Positions 8,377 to 15,643 of a stretch of 26,819 bases of DNA are shown piece after piece. The position numbers and the translations under genes were made by a program. This DNA comes from CAZEHJ01 sp964512485. Lineage in GTDB: Bacteria > Bacteroidota > Rhodothermia > Rhodothermales > UBA10348. Each line of letters begins with the position of its first letter. Positions within the stretch are counted from its first letter, which is position 1. The notes under the pieces were generated by a model that worked only from the letters and a program-made list of their open reading frames with translations, ran no database searches and was not told the DNA's origin. Location of the stretch: NCBI GenBank assembly GCA_964512485.1, contig CAZEHJ010000052.1:1-26819 (forward strand), read 5' to 3'.

Positions 8377-8796
8377 GTGAAAACCAGGACAGCAATCATA
8401 TTCTGTTTCGTCGCGATCTCCGGCTTTGCATGGCCGAAGGCTGATCGATCCACTCATCAACTGGTGCCCGACGGATTCGGTTCTGCTCAACCAATGAATT
8501 CATCCGGATGGACGCCCGGTTCACCGTCCTTCGATCTATCCGATACAGCCTTCAAGGTCGTGGCCGACACCATCTTCGCCGGCGACACGTTTATCGCTCT
8601 GCTTCCCGATTCTCTGAACGGGGAGCAAGTACTGAGCTACGCGGGCCGTGAACTTCCCCTGCGGAGTTGGCTGCGCGGAAGAAGCTTTTTCTGGAAAACG
8701 ACCTCTGAGGATATTGGGGAGACCACGTTCCTCTTCGATGCTGAATTGAACGGTGGAGACAGCACACGTCATCAAATCGATGTTCTGGTCCAGTGA
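8377..8796 (+). CDS. Exported protein of unknown function
   Basis: The protein has 139 residues and I do not recognise the family. The N terminus (MKTRTAIIFCFVAISGFAWP) has two basic residues and a hydrophobic core, so it is probably a Sec signal peptide. The remainder has alternating hydrophobic and polar stretches rich in Asp, Ser, Thr and Phe (for example VADTIFAGDTFIALLPDS and GETTFLFDAELNGG), consistent with a small all-beta Ig-like domain. It has no cysteine in the mature part and no T9SS sorting tail. The start is GTG. The 3' end overlaps the mutY start by four bases (GTGA), so it is almost certainly co-transcribed with mutY. It is divergent from the BamA/TamA-like gene, 67 nt apart. 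Confidence 0.7.
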   Translation: MKTRTAIIFCFVAISGFAWPKADRSTHQLVPDGFGSAQPMNSSGWTPGSPSFDLSDTAFKVVADTIFAGDTFIALLPDSLNGEQVLSYAGRELPLRSWLRGRSFFWKTTSEDIGETTFLFDAELNGGDSTRHQIDVLVQ

Positions 8797-9932
8797 TCGT
8801 GAAGTCAGATTCAGAATTCCCCATTCCTGAAGTCCGGCAACGACTCCTTTCCTGGTTCAATCAGAACAAGCGAAGTCTGCCGTGGCGGACGTCGAAGGAC
8901 CCGTACCACATCTGGCTCTCAGAAGTCATTCTTCAACAAACTCGAGTTGATCAGGGCTTGCCCTACTTTGAGCGCTTCATCGTGCGATTCCCGACCGTTG
9001 AAGACCTCGCATCAGCCGACCTGGACGAGATTCTCAAGCTGTGGGAAGGCCTGGGATACTACTCCAGAGCGCGCAACCTGCATAAAGCCGCACAACAAGT
9101 CGTATCCAGTTCGGAAGGTATTCTGCCCTCCACCTATGATGAATGGATACTGTTACCCGGTATCGGCCCTTATACCGCAGCAGCAATTTCTTCAATCGCC
9201 TTCGCAGAGAAAAGAGCAGTTCTGGATGGAAACGTGATGCGCGTCCTTTCAAGAATCTTCGCTGTCGAGTCGGAAATCTCGACGAGTCAGGGAAAACGGG
9301 AGTTGGGTGAACTGGCCGAGTTACTGCTCAATCCTTCTGATCCTGGAACTCACAATGAGGCGATGATGGAAGCCGGCGCTCTGATATGTCTGCCCAGAAA
9401 TCCGACGTGTCATTCCTGTCCATTCGATAAGATTTGCGTGGCGAGGTCTCAGAACCGGGTTCACGATTTTCCCGTCAAACGGCCTTCCAAAAGAGTGCCT
9501 CACTTTGATATCGCTGTCGGGATCATTCGAGACGAGAACGGCAGGATCTTCATACAGCGAAGACCAGAAGATGCCATGTTGGGCGGATTATGGGAATTCC
9601 CGGGAGGTAAAAGGGCGGAGAGTGAATCCCTTGAAGAGGCGTGCTTGCGGGAGATAAAAGAAGAAATTGGCGTCGATGTTGCCATCAGAAATAAATGGGA
9701 AACGATAAACCACGCGTATTCCCATTTTCGCATCTCCCTGCATGCTTTTGAGTGTCGTGTTCTGGCGGGTGACACCCCGACGACAACGCTGCCTTCAGCG
9801 TGGGTCGCGCGCGAGGAATTGTCCGACTATGCTTTCCCCCGCGCCAATCGGCGCCTGTTGGAAATGATGGAAAGCGCTTCTGCCGGAACCCGAGACGTCG
9901 AATCGGATTACCACACTCAAAGCACGAAATAA
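8793..9932 (+). CDS. mutY: A/G-specific adenine glycosylase MutY with C-terminal Nudix domain
   Basis: MutY removes adenine mispaired with 8-oxoguanine in base-excision repair. The 379-residue protein shows the catalytic Glu44 in WLSEVILQQTRV, the helix-hairpin-helix LPGIGPYTA (121-129) and Asp145 in VLDGNVMRV. The iron-sulfur cluster cysteines are C199, C206, C209 and C215 (spacing C-x6-C-x2-C-x5-C). The C-terminal domain (about 235-360), which normally recognises 8-oxoG with a decayed MutT fold, here keeps a complete Nudix box at 272-294: G272, E278, R286-E287, E290-E291 and G293. The start GTG overlaps the previous gene by four bases. An ATG-initiated membrane protein follows three bases after the stop. 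Confidence 0.95.
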   Translation: MIVKSDSEFPIPEVRQRLLSWFNQNKRSLPWRTSKDPYHIWLSEVILQQTRVDQGLPYFERFIVRFPTVEDLASADLDEILKLWEGLGYYSRARNLHKAAQQVVSSSEGILPSTYDEWILLPGIGPYTAAAISSIAFAEKRAVLDGNVMRVLSRIFAVESEISTSQGKRELGELAELLLNPSDPGTHNEAMMEAGALICLPRNPTCHSCPFDKICVARSQNRVHDFPVKRPSKRVPHFDIAVGIIRDENGRIFIQRRPEDAMLGGLWEFPGGKRAESESLEEACLREIKEEIGVDVAIRNKWETINHAYSHFRISLHAFECRVLAGDTPTTTLPSAWVAREELSDYAFPRANRRLLEMMESASAGTRDVESDYHTQSTK

Positions 9933-9935
9933 ATC

Positions 9936-10511
9936 ATGAAGTTCGAAGTTGTATTCTGGTTGGCCATTCTGGCCGTGTGGTTTTTTCAGGCACTAGCCGG
10001 AAAAAAGAAACGCGAAGCCAAGAAGAACCTCCCTGCTCCTGCAGAGCAAGGACCCGCCGGATCTGACTTCAAGTCCGCGCTCGATGAGATTTCGAAAATC
10101 CTTCAGGGCGAGACACAGCCGGACGGCCCAGATTTCTCGATCCCTCTGCCCCATCATGCTGAAGAAGCCGCGTCCGCACCAGGCGCTCCTTCAGTATCCG
10201 CGCCTTCCACGACCGAGAGACCGGTGTTGATCGAGCGGCATGACTTCCGAAAACGAACACGTGAGCCGAGCGCGTTTTACGACGAAAGCTTCGAGCAAAA
10301 ATCGGGCAGCACCTTTCACGCCCCGGACATCGTTCACGATCACGATTACGATTACTCTGCTTTCAAGAAGGAAGAGAAAAAGGTAAAGAGCGAATTGGGG
10401 TCAATGGTCAATCACGATCTGCACGACAAAGCCAAAACCCGCGAAGCATTTGTACTCTCGGAATTGCTCGGCCCGCCCCTCTCAAAAAAGAAGGGCTCCG
10501 GGTATCGCTAG
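9936..10511 (+). CDS. Membrane-anchored protein of unknown function
   Basis: The 191-residue protein has one N-terminal membrane segment (about 3-22, VVFWLAILAVWFFQALAG) followed by KKKRE. It is therefore predicted to sit in the inner membrane with the basic, mostly disordered remainder in the cytoplasm. The middle is rich in Pro, Ala, Ser and Glu. The HDHDYDYSAF segment (about 133-142) is strongly acidic and histidine-rich. The C terminus has the short conserved-looking block REAFVLSELLGPPLSKKKG (168-186). Membrane-anchored proteins with this sort of ending are common in Bacteroidota, but no function is known to me. It starts three bases after the mutY stop, making it the third gene of this operon. 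It converges on the next gene, 20 nt away. Confidence 0.75.
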   Translation: MKFEVVFWLAILAVWFFQALAGKKKREAKKNLPAPAEQGPAGSDFKSALDEISKILQGETQPDGPDFSIPLPHHAEEAASAPGAPSVSAPSTTERPVLIERHDFRKRTREPSAFYDESFEQKSGSTFHAPDIVHDHDYDYSAFKKEEKKVKSELGSMVNHDLHDKAKTREAFVLSELLGPPLSKKKGSGYR

Positions 10512-10531
10512 AACGTGACGGACGAAGCTTT

Positions 10532-11023
10532 CTAGAGCTCTTCGATGGCGTCAAAATCCGTTGGCTCGTCTCCACCTTTTTTGAAGAGTTTGGCACCGAT
10601 CGCGCCACCGATAGCTCCAAAAATGACGAAGACTACCAGGTTGACCGCATATAAAGCGACGTAATACTCATCGATAAACGAAAGGATTGGATCGAGCTGC
10701 TCTGGCTGCAGATTCCCGTTACTTTCGAGGTTGTTCATCACGCCCTCTTTTGTAAATCGCCCCGCACCGATACCTACGAGCGTCAGGGCCCAGGTCAGGA
10801 CAGACGATAGCGCCCAAGCGATCACGGAGGCGCCCATGCCAATTACGGCACCGGTGCCACCTTTAATCGTGATTTCATTTTCACTGGTGTAATGCCAGAC
10901 ACCAATGACACCTCCGAGGAGGATACCAAGGCAGCACGCCTGGTTAATGAGTCCCAGATATGAGGTGCTCAACAGGCCTGCGGCCAGACCCCCGAGTAAA
11001 ATCGATTGTTTTTTATCAGGCAT
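10532..11023 (-). CDS. Small polytopic membrane protein of unknown function
   Basis: The protein has 163 residues with about four hydrophobic segments (roughly 7-27, 28-46, 58-86 and 120-149). Paired cysteines C30-C31 lie in NQACCLGILLGG, and glycine-rich helices occur throughout (for example GAIGGAIGAKLF). The hydrophilic stretch at about 90-118 is likely a loop. The acidic C terminus (DEPTDFDAIEEL) is probably cytoplasmic. The layout resembles several unannotated small four-helix proteins of Bacteroidota; I cannot name a family with confidence. The start ATG at 11023 has no Shine-Dalgarno. The DUF2085 gene lies 53 nt upstream on the same strand. Confidence 0.72.
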   Translation of the reverse strand: MPDKKQSILLGGLAAGLLSTSYLGLINQACCLGILLGGVIGVWHYTSENEITIKGGTGAVIGMGASVIAWALSSVLTWALTLVGIGAGRFTKEGVMNNLESNGNLQPEQLDPILSFIDEYYVALYAVNLVVFVIFGAIGGAIGAKLFKKGGDEPTDFDAIEEL

Positions 11024-11076
11024 GATCGTGTTTCAAGATTGTTGATCGGGGATGTGCCGTGGCTGCGTCAAATCTA

Positions 11077-11631
11077 CTAAACATTTTCGTCAGCCGGAGT
11101 AGGGTTTTTCTCCATTCTTGTATTTGACGAGACTTTCTTTTTCTTGTGACGCGTGGTGAAAGAATCCACAATGGAAGCCACGAGGAAATAGCCAGCCGTC
11201 AGTCCAAGAATTCCACCCGTAATGAGTCTGCTGACAGGCGTGTTGTTCCAGATCCCGAAGAGATCGCCACTCCAGTCGATCAGGGCCGGCAAAACTCCGA
11301 ATATCAATACCCATGGTGCGGTTTTATTTGTCCATGGCCAGAATCCGCGAAGCGAGAGATACACGACCGCGGCAGCAGGTAGACCCAGATACGTCCCGAA
11401 ACAGCGGTGACAAACTCCGAGAGCTACCCCATCGATGTGCGGGGACCGCGCGGGAATCTGATGGCACACTCCGGAAAGCGCGGCCATAATCACACTTCGG
11501 ACGGGTTCTGATACGAACGGCGGGGCCATCGCCAAGGCGACCAGAAAACCGGTCAAGAGCATCGTGAGTGTCCAGCCCGAGAGGAATCCTCTTGGCAGCG
11601 GCAGTTTATCGTCCATTGGAAAAAGGGACAT
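11077..11631 (-). CDS. DUF2085 membrane protein
   Basis: The protein has 184 residues and four or five membrane segments. The DUF2085 signature is clear: GVCHQIPARSP with C56-H57, followed by LGVCHRCFGTYLG with C74, H75, R76 and C77. This CHQ...CxRC pattern is conserved across bacteria and suggests a metal or redox site at the membrane, but no activity has been established for the family. The C terminus is charged (HKKKKVSSNTRMEKNP). The start ATG at 11631 has no Shine-Dalgarno. It is divergent from groES and shares the 331-nt intergenic region with it. Confidence 0.87.
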   Translation of the reverse strand: MSLFPMDDKLPLPRGFLSGWTLTMLLTGFLVALAMAPPFVSEPVRSVIMAALSGVCHQIPARSPHIDGVALGVCHRCFGTYLGLPAAAVVYLSLRGFWPWTNKTAPWVLIFGVLPALIDWSGDLFGIWNNTPVSRLITGGILGLTAGYFLVASIVDSFTTRHKKKKVSSNTRMEKNPTPADENV

Positions 11632-11962
11632 CAGTGTCTTGTCGCGATGAATGTACCAGGCACAGTATCAATGGAGTGGACGCAGAACCACTCTCGAAGT
11701 TGAGCGGAACCGGGATTCTACGAGAGCAGTGAGCCCGGTTCACAGAAATTTAATCGCATTGACCTCAAAAACTAGTCATCAGGAGAATTTTGGCCGGTTT
11801 CAGGCGGAACAGACGGCTTCAAAGTCAGGTTCTATTGTTCTTCGAGGCCGCCAGAATACGGAGGCCCAACCAATATTATGTCTTTGGTTTAGCACTCACC
11901 CACTTCGAGTGCCAGACTACCCACTTTAATCATCAACAAGAAGTCAAACGAGGCAGCAACCT
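11632..11962. other. 331-nt regulatory intergenic region between DUF2085 and groES
   Basis: I see no convincing gene here: short open frames on the plus strand have no recognisable protein content. It holds a CIRCE operator near groES (11889-11915) and an inverted repeat GAACCGGG (11707-11714) / CCCGGTTC (11734-11741) with a 19-nt loop, purpose unknown. TATTAT near 11874-11879 and TGTCTTTG just before CIRCE (11879-11886, one mismatch to the Bacteroidota -7 motif) are possible promoter parts. Confidence 0.6.
11889..11915 (+). promoter_or_regulatory. CIRCE operator (HrcA binding site) for groESL
   Basis: TTAGCACTC (11889-11897), nine bases, then GAGTGCCAG (11907-11915). The left half is a perfect match to the CIRCE consensus TTAGCACTC-N9-GAGTGCTAA; the right half matches 7 of 9. 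It ends 47 nt before the groES start. In known systems the HrcA repressor binds here and releases on heat shock. Confidence 0.92.
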
Positions 11963-12253
11963 ATGGCTAGCATCAAACCTCTGGGCGATCGTGTGGTGGT
12001 GAAACCGCAACCAGCTGAAGAAAAAACAGCAAGCGGACTCTTCATCCCCGATACCGCAAAGGAAAAGCCACAGCGCGGCACTGTCGTATCTGTCGGTCCA
12101 GGTAAAGTAGAAAACGGCACCAAGGTCGACATGACGGTAAGCGAAGGCGATACGGTCCTCTACGGAAAGTATTCCGGTACAGAGATCACAATGAACGACG
12201 ACGACCTGCTCATCATGCGGGAATCCGATATCCTCGGCATCGTCACCGACTAA
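11963..12253 (+). CDS. groES: Co-chaperonin GroES
   Basis: GroES is the heptameric lid of the GroEL folding chamber in the cytoplasm. The 96-residue length is standard. IKPLGDRVVVKP (4-15) is the family opening. The mobile loop that contacts GroEL is at about 17-35 (KTASGLFIPDTAKEK). The C-terminal ILGIVTD is also typical. The ATG is preceded only by a distant GAGG. It is first in the groES-groEL operon under the CIRCE operator, so heat-shock control by HrcA is expected. Confidence 0.98.
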   Translation: MASIKPLGDRVVVKPQPAEEKTASGLFIPDTAKEKPQRGTVVSVGPGKVENGTKVDMTVSEGDTVLYGKYSGTEITMNDDDLLIMRESDILGIVTD

Positions 12254-12326
12254 CCCACCGATTCGCCCGGGGCATCCGCCGCGGGTGGTTTCAATCGTTT
12301 ACGGACGATAACCCAATCAGACTATC

Positions 12327-13970
12327 ATGGCTAAGCTAATCATATTTGATACAGAAGCTCGTTCCGGCCTCAAGCGCGGTGTGGACAAGCTTGCTGATAC
12401 AGTAAAAGTGACGCTGGGTCCGAAAGGACGCAATGTCATCATTGAAAAGAAATTCGGTGCTCCGACCGTCACCAAAGATGGTGTCACGGTTGCAAAAGAA
12501 ATCGAACTCGAAGACAAAGTAGAAAACGTCGGCGCACAGATGGTGAAGGAAGTTGCTTCCAAAACCAGTGATGTTGCCGGTGATGGTACCACGACCGCAA
12601 CGGTTCTGGCCCAGGCTATCATGAGCACGGGACTGAAGAATGTAACGGCAGGCGCCAACCCAATGGATCTCAAGCGCGGGATTGACAAATCAGTCGTTGC
12701 CATCGTGGCAGGTCTGAAAGACATCAGTGCAAGCGTTTCGGGCGACAAAGACAAGATTGCTCAGGTTGCTACCATTTCTGCGAACAACGATCCTGAAATC
12801 GGAAATGACATTGCTGATGCGTTTGAACGCGTCGGTCAGGAAGGTGTCATCACGGTTGAAGAAGCGAAAGGCATGGAAACAACGCTGGACGTTGTTGAAG
12901 GAATGCAGTTTGACCGCGGCTACCTGTCTCCCTACTTCGTAACGGACGCAGACAACATGGAAGCAGTAATGGACGATCCGTTCATTCTAATCCATGACAA
13001 AAAGATCTCTGCAATGAAAGATCTTCTGCCGGTTCTCGAGAAAGTTGCCCAGATGGGTCGCCCTCTCGTCATCATCGCAGAAGATGTGGAAGGCGAAGCT
13101 CTTGCTACTCTCGTAGTCAACAAGCTTCGTGGCACACTGAAAATTGCAGCTGTCAAGGCACCTGGATTCGGCGACCGCCGCAAAGCCATGCTTGAAGACA
13201 TTGCCATTCTTACCGGTGGAACAGTCATCTCGGAGGAGAAAGGCTACAAGCTGGAGAACGCTGACATCGACTACCTCGGTCAGGCGAAACGCGTCGTAAT
13301 GGACAAAGACAACACGACCGTTGTTGATGGTTCAGGCGAACAGGATCAGATCAAAGCCCGTACGGCCCAGATCAAACAGCAGATCGAATCCACGACGAGC
13401 GACTACGATCGCGAAAAACTTCAGGAACGTCTGGCCAAACTCTCAGGCGGTGTTGCCGTGCTGAGAATCGGTGCTGCTACCGAGCCTGAAATGAAAGAGA
13501 AAAAAGCTCGCGTCGAAGATGCACTGCACGCAACCCGTGCTGCTATTGAGGAAGGAATCGTTCCCGGTGGTGGTGTTGCATTCCTGCGCGTTCTGGATTC
13601 ACTGGAAGGTGTTGATACGAGCAATGCCGATCAGGAAATTGGTGTCAACATCGTTCGCCGTGCGCTCGAAGAGCCACTGCGTCAGATTTCCGCCAACGCT
13701 GGTCTCGAAGGATCAATCGTTGTTCAGAAAGTGCTTGAAGGAGAAGGCGACTTCGGTTTCAATGCGCTGAATGAGACATACGGATCGATGATCGATGCCG
13801 GTGTGCTTGATCCTACCAAGGTGACGCGTACTGCGCTTGAAAACGCAGCTTCCGTTTCCGGACTGCTCCTGACGACGGAGTCGGTTATTGCCGACAAGCC
13901 TGAGCCAGAAGCTCCGATGCCAGGCGGCGCGCCTGACATGGGCGGAATGGGAGGCATGGGCGGGTTTTAA
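12327..13970 (+). CDS. groEL: Chaperonin GroEL
   Basis: GroEL is the ATP-driven folding chamber. The 547-residue protein matches the family along its full length. Landmarks are the ATP-binding TLGPKGRNV (about 30-38) and VAGDGTTTATVLAQ (about 85-98), GANPMDLKRGID in the equatorial domain, the apical domain around residues 190-375, GGGVAFLR near 414-421, and the flexible GGM tail (GGMGGMGGF). The N terminus MAKLIIFDTEARSGLKRGVD is normal. It lies 73 nt after groES. A weak hairpin (CCACC near 12255, GGTGG near 12284) occupies the spacer and might tune the groES to groEL ratio. Two hairpins follow the stop. Confidence 0.99.
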   Translation: MAKLIIFDTEARSGLKRGVDKLADTVKVTLGPKGRNVIIEKKFGAPTVTKDGVTVAKEIELEDKVENVGAQMVKEVASKTSDVAGDGTTTATVLAQAIMSTGLKNVTAGANPMDLKRGIDKSVVAIVAGLKDISASVSGDKDKIAQVATISANNDPEIGNDIADAFERVGQEGVITVEEAKGMETTLDVVEGMQFDRGYLSPYFVTDADNMEAVMDDPFILIHDKKISAMKDLLPVLEKVAQMGRPLVIIAEDVEGEALATLVVNKLRGTLKIAAVKAPGFGDRRKAMLEDIAILTGGTVISEEKGYKLENADIDYLGQAKRVVMDKDNTTVVDGSGEQDQIKARTAQIKQQIESTTSDYDREKLQERLAKLSGGVAVLRIGAATEPEMKEKKARVEDALHATRAAIEEGIVPGGGVAFLRVLDSLEGVDTSNADQEIGVNIVRRALEEPLRQISANAGLEGSIVVQKVLEGEGDFGFNALNETYGSMIDAGVLDPTKVTRTALENAASVSGLLLTTESVIADKPEPEAPMPGGAPDMGGMGGMGGF

Positions 13971-13977
13971 GGATGAG

Positions 13978-14012
13978 TTGAATCCTTCTGGGCTTCGCCC
14001 AACCAGGATTCA
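13978..14012 (+). terminator. Hairpin downstream of groEL
   Basis: TTGAATCCT (13978-13986) pairs with AGGATTCAA (14004-14012), with an inner TGGGC/GCCCA stem around a TTC loop. It lies seven bases after the groEL stop. No T run follows, so it may act as an mRNA-stabilising hairpin or a weak terminator. Confidence 0.65.
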
Positions 14013-14082
14013 ACATTCCTAGATCTGTCCGTTTGAAATTTGTCCGTGCTTAGCACACAGGTTTTCAAACCAGTCTATATTG

Positions 14083-14125
14083 GTGGGCCGCGGGATTTCA
14101 TCCCGCGGCCCACTATTAATTTTGT
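14083..14125 (+). terminator. GC-rich hairpin terminator upstream of folK
   Basis: A perfect 14-bp stem spans 14083-14096 and 14100-14113 (core TGGGCCGCGGGAT / ATCCCGCGGCCCA) with a TTC loop, followed by TATTAATTTTG. It probably ends the groESL transcript. Because it sits just before folK, the true folK start must be downstream of it. Confidence 0.8.
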
Positions 14126-14154
14126 CAGGACCCACTCGGCGCCGATCGCCACTA

Positions 14155-14700
14155 ATGGCAATGAACCGCGCACATATTGCACTCGGATCCAATCTGGGAG
14201 ATCGGTTGGCCCACCTTCAGTTTGCCATTGATCAAATGGCTGCGCTCCCCGACCTGGATCTCAGATTCGTGTCGTCTATCTACGAGGCAGCCGCACACAC
14301 TCTGCCCGGAAGCGATCCTCAGCCAGCTTATCTGAATGCAGTGGTTGAGGTCGCAACGAGACTTGCTCCCATCGATCTCCTCGAGGCGCTTCTGGGTATC
14401 GAACACCTGCGGGGCCGGGATCGGAAGATAGAAGTGCGTTGGAGTTCGAGAGTGCTTGATCTTGATCTTGTCACGGTCGAAAACCACACGTCCAGTGATT
14501 CACGCCTCATTCTTCCCCACCCCAGGCTTTCCGAGCGCGCGTTTGTCTTGAAGCCGCTGGCAGAAATTGCGCCCGACCTGCACATTCCTGCTCCGATTGA
14601 CAAGACTGTTCGGTATCTTCTCAGCGTCTGTGATGACACGGCGTCGCTCGAAAAAACCAATCTCTCTCTAAGGACAGCATCCTCGAATGAGCCTGTTTGA
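14155..14700 (+). CDS. folK: 2-amino-4-hydroxy-6-hydroxymethyldihydropteridine pyrophosphokinase (HPPK)
   Basis: FolK transfers pyrophosphate from ATP to 6-hydroxymethyl-7,8-dihydropterin in folate synthesis. From ATG 14155 the protein has 181 residues. AHIALGSNLGDRLAHL (5-20) is the family opening. YLNAVVEVAT, the basic KIEVRWSSRVLDLDLV and the C-terminal LPHPRLSERAFVLKPLAEIAPD are all diagnostic and hold the Mg-ATP and pterin residues. An open frame extends to 14080 but crosses the terminator hairpin, so ATG 14155 (or 14161) is preferred. The 3' end overlaps the deoxynucleoside kinase gene by 14 bases. The C-terminal 20 residues are Ser- and Thr-rich and not conserved-looking. Confidence 0.93.
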   Translation: MAMNRAHIALGSNLGDRLAHLQFAIDQMAALPDLDLRFVSSIYEAAAHTLPGSDPQPAYLNAVVEVATRLAPIDLLEALLGIEHLRGRDRKIEVRWSSRVLDLDLVTVENHTSSDSRLILPHPRLSERAFVLKPLAEIAPDLHIPAPIDKTVRYLLSVCDDTASLEKTNLSLRTASSNEPV

Positions 14701-15412
14701 AGAACCCACACACCAACCAGCTCGAAATGCAGAAGCAGACTCTGCGTTGGTTCTTCCCGACGACCTTCAGTACATCGTAATCGAGGGCGTTATTGGAGCG
14801 GGAAAGACGACGTTGGCCAATTTGATTGCATCACTTTCGGAGGCCAGACTTGTCCTTGAACAGTTTGACGAAAATCCCTTTCTCGAGCGCTTTTATACGG
14901 ACCGAAAACGATGGGGCTTTCAGACGCAGCTCAGTTTTCTGGCCAGTCGTTTCAGGCAACAGCAGACACTTGGAGGTCGAGACTTGTTTCATGACTTCGT
15001 AGTTGCCGACTACACATTTGACAAGGACCGAATATTTGCGCGAATAAATCTTGACGGAGACGAACTCTCGCTATATGAGACCATGTTTGGAATCATGCAG
15101 CCGACCACGCCCGTTCCCGACCTGATAGTCTATTTGCAGGCGTCAACCGACCGGCTGATGGAAAATATCAGTGAGAGGGGAAGAGACTATGAGAAGGATA
15201 TGGACCGTGAGTATATCGATAGCCTGAATCAAGCCTACAATCATTACTTCTTTCACTACAACCAGAGTCCCCTTCTGATCGTCAACGCCACAAACATCGA
15301 TTTTGTGAAACAACCGGGCGATTTGAACGAACTCATAAGGCAAATAGCCGGACTCCGTCATCCGGGAACGACGTACTTCAATCCCTCTCCGTCGAGATCG
15401 ACGCTGCTCTGA
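14687..15412 (+). CDS. Deoxynucleoside kinase (deoxyadenosine/deoxyguanosine kinase family)
   Basis: The enzyme phosphorylates deoxynucleosides at the 5' position in nucleotide salvage. The 241-residue protein has a Walker A P-loop GVIGAGKTT (34-42). EQFDENPFLERFY is the substrate-binding region, and VVADYTFDKDRIFA carries the acidic/basic pair typical of bacterial dGK/dAK. The lid region is SERGRDYEKDMDREYIDSL with its arginines, and YLQASTDRLMENI precedes it. Which base is preferred cannot be told. About 25 extra residues precede the P-loop domain. The gene overlaps folK by 14 bases, and a small membrane-protein gene begins two bases after its stop, so the three form one operon. Confidence 0.88.
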   Translation: MSLFEEPTHQPARNAEADSALVLPDDLQYIVIEGVIGAGKTTLANLIASLSEARLVLEQFDENPFLERFYTDRKRWGFQTQLSFLASRFRQQQTLGGRDLFHDFVVADYTFDKDRIFARINLDGDELSLYETMFGIMQPTTPVPDLIVYLQASTDRLMENISERGRDYEKDMDREYIDSLNQAYNHYFFHYNQSPLLIVNATNIDFVKQPGDLNELIRQIAGLRHPGTTYFNPSPSRSTLL

Positions 15413-15414
15413 TT

Positions 15415-15633
15415 ATGCTTCTGAAATGGCTGTTTCTGCTCTTCCTTGCGTGGTATATCTTCCGCGCTGCCGGAAATCTGATCAACGCTGCACGCCAAGA
15501 CCGTCAGCAGGTGAATTCAGGGGATAATTCAGGGATTCATGTTCAAAAAAAGAAACCTCCTCCCGATCACGCTCAGAAGAGTAACTCTCAGACGCAGCAA
15601 GATATTGAAGACGCCAGATATCAGGATCTCTGA
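15415..15633 (+). CDS. Small single-pass membrane protein
   Basis: The 72-residue protein has one N-terminal membrane helix (about 2-20, LLKWLFLLFLAWYIFRAAGN). A polar, lysine- and glutamine-rich tail ends in DIEDARYQDL. The short helix plus an acidic, tyrosine-containing end resembles small DUF4834-type proteins of Bacteroidota, but this match is from memory and weak. It starts two bases after the deoxynucleoside kinase stop, which argues that it is real. It converges on glmM with only ten bases between, and no terminator is visible there. Confidence 0.65.
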   Translation: MLLKWLFLLFLAWYIFRAAGNLINAARQDRQQVNSGDNSGIHVQKKKPPPDHAQKSNSQTQQDIEDARYQDL

Positions 15634-15643
15634 CGTATTGGAT

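Noticed and set aside
8310..8453. 48-residue N-terminal extension of the BamA/TamA-like protein
   Set aside because: It would overlap the divergent exported-protein gene and bury the clear signal peptide that begins at the ATG at 8309.
11651..12002. Short plus-strand open frames upstream of groES
   Set aside because: They show no protein-like composition, overlap the CIRCE operator and run into groES in another frame.
14048..14058. GCTTAGCAC-like sequence after groEL as a second CIRCE element
   Set aside because: Only a half-site resemblance (TTAGCAC) is present; the properly spaced GAGTGCTAA half is missing.
14080..14154. 25-residue N-terminal extension of FolK
   Set aside because: It is encoded by the GC-rich terminator hairpin; FolK homology starts right after ATG 14155.
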